This document shows positions 25,829 to 32,574 of a stretch of DNA of 64,000 nucleotides, piece after piece. The stretch is from positions 1 to 64,000 of the forward strand of contig JBARXJ010000038.1 of NCBI GenBank assembly GCA_049647265.1, read 5' to 3'. How positions within the stretch are numbered: position 1 is the first letter of the stretch; each line of letters begins with the position of its first letter. This stretch comes from JAAURB01 sp049647265. GTDB lineage: Bacteria > Cyanobacteriota > Cyanobacteriia > Cyanobacteriales > Microcoleaceae. The notes under the pieces are model-generated. The model was not told where the DNA came from. It was given only the letters and a program-made list of their open reading frames with translations, and searched no databases. The position numbers and the translations under genes were made by a program.

Positions 25829-27253
25829 TTAATCATCAAAATGCTTAATAATTGCTTCGGCAAATTCAGAACATTTTAACTCCTTTGCAGCAGGTTCCAT
25901 TAACCGGGCTAAATCATACGTGACTTCTTTGTTAGCAATAGCAGCCCCTAATCCTTTTTTAATTAAATCAGCCGCTTCTTGCCATCCCAAATACTCCAAC
26001 ATCATCACCCCAGATAAAATTAATGAACCGGGGTTAACGCGGTCCAGTCCGGCGTGTTTGGGGGCAGTCCCATGGGTGGCTTCAAAAATCGCGCAATTAT
26101 CCCCAATATTCGCCCCAGGCCCCATACCTAAACCCCCAACCATCGCTGCGGCTGCATCCGAGAGATAATCTCCGTTGAGGTTCATCGTAGCCAGGATAGA
26201 ATATTCGGCTGGACGAGTTTGAATTTGTTGGAAAATGCTATCGGCAATGCGGTCATTCACCATGATTTTCTCTTTCCATTTACCGTCACCGTGAGTGTCC
26301 CAAATGGCATCAATTACCGCCTTCACCTCTTCACAAACCTCAGTTCGTTTTTCGGGTGTCAAACCATCATATCCGGGTTCAACTTTGCGGGCATTATCCT
26401 CAATACTCATATCTGGATTACTTTCTTTATTACCCAAAATCCAAGATTCCCGTTCCGTGATACATTGGTCTCGAAACTCAGATGTGGCCAGTTCATAACC
26501 CCAGTCGCGGAATGCCCCTTCGGTGTATTTCATGATGTTACCTTTATGCACTAAGGTCACCATTTGTTTATTTTTCGGTAAACGCAGGGCATTTTGAATG
26601 GCGCGACGAACTAAGCGTTGTGAACCGGTTTTACTAATGGGTTTAATTCCAATTCCAGAGTCAAGGCGAATTTGTTTTTTACCATGTTCTGGGGTCGCAG
26701 GGATTAAATCGCTGTTGAGAATATTAATCAGTTTCTGACCAATCTCTGACCCTTCACGCCACTCAATGCCTAAATAAATATCCTCGGTATTTTCCCGATA
26801 AATAATCACATCCAGCTTTTCTGGGCTTTTATGAGGAGAAGGAGTACCAGAATAATATTTACAGGGACGAACACAAGCATACAAATCATTAATTTGTCGT
26901 AAAGCCACATTCAGGGAACGAATACCGCCGCCAACCGGAGTCGTTAACGGCCCTTTGATGGCAACCCCATACTCTTTAATTGCATTTAGGGTATCGTCGG
27001 GTAAATACTGATAAGTGCCGTATAAATCACAGGCTTCATCACCCGCATAGACTTTAAACCAATTAATTTGACGTTGACTACCATAAGCCGCTTTAATTGC
27101 TGCATCCATCACTGTTTGGGATGCCGGCCATAAATCAACACCTGTTCCATCTCCTCGAATAAAAGGAATAATCGGATTATCTGGAACAATAGGTTCACCG
27201 TTTTTAAAGGTGATGGTTTCTCCGGTTGTCGGTGGGGTGAGTTTGTCGTACAT
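25829..27253 (-). CDS. icd: Isocitrate dehydrogenase, NADP-dependent
   Basis: A 474-residue enzyme converting isocitrate to 2-oxoglutarate, the carbon skeleton for ammonia assimilation in cyanobacteria. Signatures are IPFIRGDGTGVDLWPA, the substrate-binding GIRSLNVALRQ, YRENTEDIYLGIEW and the domain core NLNGDYLSDAAAAMVGGLGM. The start is ATG at 27253 (MYDKLTPP); the TTG six bases upstream is not needed. It is monocistronic here. In cyanobacteria icd often responds to NtcA, but I found no clean GTA-N8-TAC site just upstream. Confidence 0.95.
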   Translation of the reverse strand: MYDKLTPPTTGETITFKNGEPIVPDNPIIPFIRGDGTGVDLWPASQTVMDAAIKAAYGSQRQINWFKVYAGDEACDLYGTYQYLPDDTLNAIKEYGVAIKGPLTTPVGGGIRSLNVALRQINDLYACVRPCKYYSGTPSPHKSPEKLDVIIYRENTEDIYLGIEWREGSEIGQKLINILNSDLIPATPEHGKKQIRLDSGIGIKPISKTGSQRLVRRAIQNALRLPKNKQMVTLVHKGNIMKYTEGAFRDWGYELATSEFRDQCITERESWILGNKESNPDMSIEDNARKVEPGYDGLTPEKRTEVCEEVKAVIDAIWDTHGDGKWKEKIMVNDRIADSIFQQIQTRPAEYSILATMNLNGDYLSDAAAAMVGGLGMGPGANIGDNCAIFEATHGTAPKHAGLDRVNPGSLILSGVMMLEYLGWQEAADLIKKGLGAAIANKEVTYDLARLMEPAAKELKCSEFAEAIIKHFDD

Positions 27254-27447
27254 TGTCAAATACTCAGCAAGTAGAATTGTTCCTGTTTTACCATGGTAGG
27301 TTCCCGAATGTCAGAATCTTGTCAGGAAATCTACAAATTACTCTCAGTATTCCTCATCTATCAGCCACTGAGATAGAATTATCCCAATGCCCCACCCCTA
27401 CAACATCTTGGGCTATTTCTGATCGTGGTATTTATCGGCAAAATCGT

Positions 27448-28623
27448 CTAGGCTGCCACAACCGGATTCAGTTTACCTTGAATCGCACTTAAAACAGAAT
27501 CAACCGTTTTCTGCTTTACCCAGCCATTACGAACTGCAATTTCACCAAAACGAAGTTGTAGATGATTTTGCTCATCTAGAATAGTGCTAATTTGTTCATC
27601 ATTGAGTAATTTAGCCGCTTTAAGATAATACCCAATCGGCTGCTTGTGGGTTTCGTTAGCCAGTTGAGGAAGCTGTTCAGCAAAAAAGTCAACGGTGTCT
27701 TGAGACAACCAACCCCACTCTGCTAAAATCTCTCCAAATCGCATATTTTGACCATTTGCTTGAGCATCTAGGGCTAAACTCACTTGACTGGCTGTAATCA
27801 AACCCGCTTCTTGTAAAATCTGACCTAACAGAGGGGTTTTAGCTGTAGAAGTGTCTAAGTTAGAGTCCGACCCAAAAGGTGCTTCGTACAAATTCAACTT
27901 TTGCTTAATCAGTAACCACAAGAAGGGTAAATCTTCGACTAAATAACGCTTCCATAACCGCTTTGGTTCAGTTACCAGTCGATATAACCATTCCATCCCA
28001 ACTTCGCTTACCCATTGAGGGGAACGGGGTTTTTCTCCTGCTTCAAAATCAATGGTTGCACCAATTGCCAAGAAGATCTTAATTTTATGAAGCTGATAAC
28101 GATATTGAGCAATCCATTTTTCTTGCTTCGGCGCACCTAAACCCACTGCCAGTACAGTGGCTCCGGATTGATTGACTCGATCAATAATATAGCGACATTC
28201 TAGGGGATCTTTTTCAAATCCAAAAGGCGGAGAATAACAATCTACAATCATCTCGCGCCCAACGAATTGATTAATCCTTTGTTTAGCACGTTCAGCAATT
28301 CCCGCTCCTGCGCCTAGTAAGAAAATTTTTGTATCCGGACAATGCTTGTAATATTGGTAAAAAGCAGGAAATAGGTCTGAGCCTGAAATTTTTTCACGAA
28401 TGGGTTGACCTAACCAGCGAGACGCATAATACAGAACTTGGCTATCACAAACTCGGTAATTGCACGTTTGATACACTTGATAAAATTCTGGATCTTTTTG
28501 CAGCTTCATCAAATGATCGACGTTTGGTGTAAACACCACACCCCCGTATACACCGAGTTGCTTCAGTAACTCTTCTGTCGATAGGTTATCGATAGATACA
28601 TTCAGGATTCTAACTGTATTCAT
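27448..28623 (-). CDS. WecG/TagA/CpsF-family glycosyltransferase with MshEN-like C-terminal extension
   Basis: Residues 1-~245 are a GT26-type transferase that adds a sugar to a lipid-linked precursor in surface polysaccharide synthesis: TPNVDHLMKLQ, SGSDLFPAFY, FLLGAGAGIAERA, GLGAPKQEKW and IGATIDFEAGEKPR. Residues ~260-391 form a second domain with the repeated pattern LGQILQEAGLITASQ / FGEILAEWGWLSQ / FGEIAVRNGWVKQ, like the MshEN domain at the N-terminus of GspE-type ATPases, which can bind c-di-GMP. The extension roughly doubles the usual length of the enzyme tail. A regulatory role for the extension is inferred. Confidence 0.88.
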   Translation of the reverse strand: MNTVRILNVSIDNLSTEELLKQLGVYGGVVFTPNVDHLMKLQKDPEFYQVYQTCNYRVCDSQVLYYASRWLGQPIREKISGSDLFPAFYQYYKHCPDTKIFLLGAGAGIAERAKQRINQFVGREMIVDCYSPPFGFEKDPLECRYIIDRVNQSGATVLAVGLGAPKQEKWIAQYRYQLHKIKIFLAIGATIDFEAGEKPRSPQWVSEVGMEWLYRLVTEPKRLWKRYLVEDLPFLWLLIKQKLNLYEAPFGSDSNLDTSTAKTPLLGQILQEAGLITASQVSLALDAQANGQNMRFGEILAEWGWLSQDTVDFFAEQLPQLANETHKQPIGYYLKAAKLLNDEQISTILDEQNHLQLRFGEIAVRNGWVKQKTVDSVLSAIQGKLNPVVAA

Positions 28624-29037
28624 ATATACTCAACCCAGCAGTTTATTATAACCTTGGATGACATCCAGCTCGACAACATCACTCCTATTGACAGGTCGGT
28701 TAAACCGCTTCATCACCTTACTCAAGTTGAATCAGTTTCTCGGATACACCGATGCTACAGCGGACTGATTAGACCATTGCACTGCATCCGATGAGAAGTG
28801 ATTACTTTGCCACTTGAGAAAAACATTGGTGGTTCGTCAAGGTTTAACTTAAAAAAGCCCTGTTAAATTCGGATTGTGTGACTATATTTTCGTAGATCCT
28901 ATCCAACATTGCTGAGAAAATATCAGGGTTTTTTGTAAAAATTATGTAAAACCATGTAAAGCTTTGGTAAAGCTGTGGCAAATATACGGGGCTTCAATCA
29001 GTCAATTATTTAAGCAAGACAGTGTTTTCCAGCACCT
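28624..29037. other. Intergenic region upstream of the glycosyltransferase
   Basis: 414 bp hold the promoter of the glycosyltransferase and the 3' side of the DUF3288 gene. No ORF, RNA gene or strong hairpin is recognised. Confidence 0.5.
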
Positions 29038-29316
29038 CTACAGCCAGTCTTCTTGTTCGGCGTTACGACTTCGGTCTAGTTGACATGCGGCATAGATTTC
29101 TCGGGTTGTCGCAAAGAGTGTTTCTTCGGTTAAATGCCAGCGTTGTAGTGTTTTTTCTAAATCATCCTGAATATCTTGAGCACCAGGAAAACCCCGATAA
29201 CGAATTTTTAATCGAGCCAGTTCCAGTAAGTTAAAGTTTGTGCGCTCACCGTTTAATAACTGGTTGACAATAACACGATCATTTTGGTATTGAGGATGCT
29301 TTTGTTCTTGGGTCAT
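29038..29316 (-). CDS. DUF3288-type conserved cyanobacterial protein
   Basis: A 92-residue soluble protein. NDRVIVNQLL, LLELARLKIRYRGFPGA, QDIQDDLEKTLQRWHL and TEETLF match the small DUF3288 family known to me only from cyanobacteria; its function is not known. The C-terminal EQEDWL is also family-like. It is divergently transcribed from the first PatX-like gene, with only 121 bp between their start codons, so they may share control elements. Confidence 0.7.
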   Translation of the reverse strand: MTQEQKHPQYQNDRVIVNQLLNGERTNFNLLELARLKIRYRGFPGAQDIQDDLEKTLQRWHLTEETLFATTREIYAACQLDRSRNAEQEDWL

Positions 29317-29437
29317 TTTGACTACAAAATTGTCTAGACTTTTTATGAAATTAAGATTTATAATTAAAAAATTTTGCCTGATTTGAGATAACCGTCACTG
29401 TATTAATAAAAGGACACCTTTATAACGGACATCGGTC

Positions 29438-29611
29438 ATGGGGCTTTATCGCGCTCTAGTTTGTTCTAGTCTGCTATTAATCTGTTTTGCGAGTTCAGCA
29501 CAGTCTACTTCTTTAGAATCCACTTTATCTGATGAAGTTCGGTCTACCTCTATTGGTCAAACTGATTCTGAAGGAGGCCGTTCGCCTCTTCATCGAGGGA
29601 GTGGACGTTAG
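29438..29611 (+). CDS. patX: PatX-like secreted peptide precursor ending in RGSGR
   Basis: A 57-residue protein too short for most gene finders. Residues 1-~21 are a signal peptide (LVCSSLLLICFASSAQ). The remainder is polar, and the very last residues are HRGSGR. RGSGR is the pentapeptide of PatS, HetN and PatX, which binds the master regulator HetR. A signal peptide plus C-terminal HRGSGR is the defining layout of PatX in filamentous cyanobacteria, including ones without heterocysts. The start ATG at 29438 is the only one in frame near the signal. A second, related gene follows at 29988. The identity as PatX is an inference from motif and layout. Confidence 0.8.
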   Translation: MGLYRALVCSSLLLICFASSAQSTSLESTLSDEVRSTSIGQTDSEGGRSPLHRGSGR

Positions 29612-29987
29612 GAGATTCCTAACCCAAAAAGTTCATTGTTCTCTATAGAGATAATTTTCAATTGATTTTCACATCATTGATTATATCGTAAAATCCGGTT
29701 ATTTAACCACTAAAAATTGAACTTATGTCCTCACAAATGATTGTCGTTTGTGGGGATTGTCCTGTCTAATTTTTTTCAGAAGATCGCTCTGATTGAATCC
29801 GGATTATTGGCGCTCAACCTGTGCCAAAAATTAGCGCTGTTCACTCTATTTATGTCGGTGTTGTAACAACTTAGATCTACCCCTTCAACAAGATACAAAA
29901 ATTTCCAAAAAAACTACGCATTTTTTCCGGATACTAGCCTCGAGCCGCCGGACTAAGAAGTATTGAACACCCTCAAAACCTAGAGTC
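29612..29987 (+). other. Intergenic region between the two PatX-like genes
   Basis: 376 bp without an ORF. It contains a hairpin CCTCACAAA (29729-29737) / TTTGTGGGG (29747-29755) followed some 15 bp later by a T-run, which may terminate the first transcript. It also holds two TCCGGA hexamers, at 29798 and 29926, that resemble the DIF motif of HetR-dependent promoters. Confidence 0.5.
29926..29931 (+). promoter_or_regulatory. TCCGGA (DIF-type) hexamer upstream of the second PatX-like gene
   Basis: TCCGGA lies 57 bp before the ATG of the RGAGR gene; another copy is at 29798-29803. In Anabaena, TCCGGA near -35 marks promoters active in differentiating cells. No good TAnnnT box is found at the expected spacing, so this is tentative. 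Confidence 0.3.
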
Positions 29988-30212
29988 ATGCTAAACTTAA
30001 TTTCTGTCTCTCTCTGCGGCGTACTATCCTTTGGTGTTGTGTTGAGTTCTGCAACGGCAGCCCCCTTAGAATCAAACTCTACCGCCTCTAATATTGATTC
30101 TGTCTCTTGTGCTGAAACCATTACCCAACTGAACGATACCCCGATTCAAATCGCAGATGCTGACGGCAGTTCAGGAAGTAGCGATCGCCGAGGTGCAGGT
30201 CGCCGGAATTAA
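29988..30212 (+). CDS. PatX-like secreted peptide precursor ending in RGAGR
   Basis: A 74-residue protein with a signal peptide (MLNLISVSLCGVLSFGVVLS, cleaved near SATAA), a polar spacer with one Cys, and a C-terminus of DRRGAGRRN. The pentapeptide is RGAGR (residues 68-72), differing from the HetR-binding RGSGR by Ser to Ala. The layout matches the gene 376 bp upstream. A HIP1 octamer (GCGATCGC) covers the codons just before the motif. It is convergent with tldD, 57 bp apart. It could be a diverged PatX with altered HetR affinity or a decaying duplicate. Confidence 0.7.
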   Translation: MLNLISVSLCGVLSFGVVLSSATAAPLESNSTASNIDSVSCAETITQLNDTPIQIADADGSSGSSDRRGAGRRN

Positions 30213-30232
30213 TCATCGATTATTTTTATCAA

Positions 30233-30268
30233 TCAGACGGCTGACTCAAAGTACACGAGTCAGACTGA
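30233..30268. other. Hairpin between convergent PatX-like gene and tldD
   Basis: CTGACTC (30241-30247) pairs with GAGTCAG (30257-30263), with outer arms TCAG/CTGA. It lacks a T-run on either side, so it is a possible bidirectional 3'-end structure rather than a proven terminator. Confidence 0.4.
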
Positions 30269-30269
30269 T

Positions 30270-31676
30270 TCAAGAGTTCATGGCTTCACCGCCAACAATG
30301 ACATTGCGAATTCTTAAACTCGGCCCCCCGCAACCGACAGGTAAACCATTCTGTCCGCCTTTGCCGCAACCGCCGGACTCATCCCAGTAAAAATCATTAC
30401 CAATTCCTTCAATATCAGCAAGGGTGGTAAACACATTACCCGAAAGCGTCACATCTCGGACAGGTTCAGCCAGTTTACCATTGCGGATCATCCAAGCTTC
30501 CCCAGCACTAAACGTAAACATTTCCCCATTCGTCATGCCTTCGATCCAGTTGCGGGCATAGACTCCTAATGAAATCTCGTTAAATAAATCATTAACCGAT
30601 GTGGTTCCCTGTGCGATCCAAGTGTTTGTCATCCGGACTAAAGGGGGATAATGATAATTCAAACAGCGGGCATTTCCGGTGGCTTCTTCCCCGAGCTTGC
30701 CTGCCGTTTCCCGTGAATGTAAGCGCCCCACTAAAGCCCCATCTTCGATCAGTTGGGTGGTTTTGGCGGGTGTCCCTTCATCGTCATAGAGATAACTGCC
30801 TCGATGTTCAGGGGGTGCAGCCCCATCAAAAATTTGCAGATCGGGGGGGCCAAACTGACGACCTAAACTCATCACTTCCAATAAATCTGGATTTTCATAG
30901 GTCATATCGGCTTCCGACAAATGACCAAAAGCTTCATGGACAAATAAACCCGTTAAAACAGGATCAATAACAACGGTGTAAGTATTACCTTTGACAGGAG
31001 GTAAATCTAAAGAATGAACCGCCCTCACCGCTGCACTACGAACCTGATTATCCAGTTGAGTTAAATCTTCGTAAGCTTTGCGTGAACCTGTGGTTTCTCG
31101 GCCGGTTTGTACCGTTTCTCCATTACGGGCAGTGGCTGCAAAGCGCATTTCCATATCCACCCAAGTTTGTTCGAGCAATGTCCCTTCAGACGTGGCTAAC
31201 AGCACTCGTTGGCTGCTGTCATTGTAGCGCACAGAAACCGTCGTAATTTTGGGGTCAACTTGCCGTAACACTTCCCCATAGCGATCGCAGAGTTCTTTTT
31301 TTTGGCTGAGGGAAATTAGCCTCGGATTGGTTCCCGTCAGGGGTAGAAGACAACTATCCTGAACAATCGGAATCTCAGCTAAAAGGGTTTCTTCTGTGCC
31401 GATGAATAAGGCTGCTGCAATGGCTTCATCTAAGCGATCTTCTAAATGACTCAACTGATTAAAGCTAGCAAATCCCCAACCGCCTTTATAACAAGCCCGA
31501 ATTTGGCCTCCAATGGATAATCCTTCACTGAGGGTTTCAATGCGCGAGCCTCGCAATAAAATATCCGTTTCTTCTGCTTCTTCCAGTCGGATTGATAAAT
31601 AATCAACTCTCGACTGATACCGTTTGATTAGATCTGTAATTTGATTTTTCGCATCACTCAACACACTCGGCATCAT
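30270..31676 (-). CDS. tldD: TldD-family metalloprotease
   Basis: A 468-residue member of the TldD/PmbA (TldE) family. In E. coli the TldD-TldE complex is a zinc protease that trims unfolded peptides, such as microcin B17 precursor. The metal site HEAFGH is present in VHEAFGHLSEAD, so this is the catalytic TldD-type subunit. The C-terminal GGCGKGGQNGLPVGCGGP is a conserved family tail. No TldE partner is in this window. The start is the first or second Met (31676 or 31673). A role in trimming the nearby small peptides would be pure speculation. Confidence 0.93.
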   Translation of the reverse strand: MMPSVLSDAKNQITDLIKRYQSRVDYLSIRLEEAEETDILLRGSRIETLSEGLSIGGQIRACYKGGWGFASFNQLSHLEDRLDEAIAAALFIGTEETLLAEIPIVQDSCLLPLTGTNPRLISLSQKKELCDRYGEVLRQVDPKITTVSVRYNDSSQRVLLATSEGTLLEQTWVDMEMRFAATARNGETVQTGRETTGSRKAYEDLTQLDNQVRSAAVRAVHSLDLPPVKGNTYTVVIDPVLTGLFVHEAFGHLSEADMTYENPDLLEVMSLGRQFGPPDLQIFDGAAPPEHRGSYLYDDEGTPAKTTQLIEDGALVGRLHSRETAGKLGEEATGNARCLNYHYPPLVRMTNTWIAQGTTSVNDLFNEISLGVYARNWIEGMTNGEMFTFSAGEAWMIRNGKLAEPVRDVTLSGNVFTTLADIEGIGNDFYWDESGGCGKGGQNGLPVGCGGPSLRIRNVIVGGEAMNS

Positions 31677-31919
31677 TGGTTTCCATTTAAAACTGTTTCT
31701 CTATTTTATGGAACTATGGACACTATTACGAACTCTCAATACTGAACCTCACTCGATCGGCATCAAATCATCCCTATTGTCAGGTAGAGTTGTTGGGGCT
31801 ATACACATTTATACAATAAAGCCCGATCTCTCAAGAAAACATCGGGCCAAATAATATTTAGATGATTGACTTTCGCACGCAAGCTGAGCACTAATGTAGC
31901 GGTTAGGAATAACACCTTG

Positions 31920-32135
31920 TTAGGCAGCTTGAATTGACAAATTTTCAGGTATTTTTTCTCCGTTGTGCTTCATATCTTCAACAACAGATTCCACCAGCTC
32001 TACCATACTGGCTAAAGCATCCACTTGATCTTCAGACAGGTAAGATAGACTAGGGAACTCTGTACACAGTGCTACATATTCATTGTCTTCTGGCGACCAT
32101 GTCACACGATATGTATAGTGCTTGGGGTTAATCAC
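31920..32135 (-). CDS. hicB: HicB-family antitoxin
   Basis: A 71-residue protein with the HicB partial RNase H-like fold: YTYRVTWSPEDNEYVALCTEFPSLS, then a helical region ending KIPENLS. It follows hicA on the same strand. The start is GTG at 32135 with SD GGAGGAA about nine bases upstream, and it overlaps the original TGA stop of hicA as GTGA. It lacks the C-terminal DNA-binding domain present in longer HicB, so autoregulation may use another factor. Confidence 0.75.
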   Translation of the reverse strand: MINPKHYTYRVTWSPEDNEYVALCTEFPSLSYLSEDQVDALASMVELVESVVEDMKHNGEKIPENLSIQAA

Positions 32136-32386
32136 TGTGCATGTTCCTCCATCTTTCTAATAGCAGCTTATACCTGCCTGACTTGATAGACTTTGACTCC
32201 ACCGTTTTTTCCCTGTTGGATATTAATACGGGGATCGCCCTGCCAGGGTGTGCGATAGATGTAGTGGCTAGTCCCTTTATTACGAGGTTCTCCAAAATAA
32301 TGATAACATACCTTGGCAAGATCAGAAAACCTTACATTTTGGGGGCTTGTCTCCATTTCAGTAAGGATTTTTTCTATCTTGCTCAT
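32132..32386 (-). pseudogene. hicA: HicA-family mRNA interferase toxin gene with late in-frame stop
   Basis: HicA toxins cleave mRNA with a double-stranded-RNA-binding-like fold and an active-site His. Here the conserved His is in GTSHYIYRTPW. The reading frame runs 72 codons to VYQVRQV, then hits TAA at 32170-32168. After the stop the same frame continues AAIRKMEEHAQ to a TGA that overlaps the hicB start. Normal HicA C-termini continue QVRQVxxAI, so a single-base change has probably removed the last helix (about 12 residues). The toxin may be inactive, or still partly active. Confidence 0.65.
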
Positions 32387-32574
32387 TCTCTTATAGCAGT
32401 ATTAATAGTGATATCAGTCAACTAAATTGTAATGTTTTTTAGAACTTAGAAGTTAACAATAGACAATTAGGTAGGATGTGATTAAAGTTTTATCTGTAAA
32501 TCTGAGAGCCAGAGACGCTATGCTTGAGAGGAAATCAATCCAAATTTGTTTGACTTTCCCCTAAAAAACTCAGT

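Noticed and set aside
27253..27492. 79-codon plus-strand ORF between icd and the glycosyltransferase
   Set aside because: It overlaps the glycosyltransferase end in antisense, has no SD and no recognisable protein features.
29885..30121. Minus-strand 78-codon ORF over the RGAGR peptide gene
   Set aside because: The plus-strand frame has a signal peptide and a PatX-like end; the antisense frame has neither.
32128..32319. 63-codon minus-strand ORF within the hicA region
   Set aside because: It is the wrong frame of hicA; the hicA frame has family motifs and coupling to hicB.
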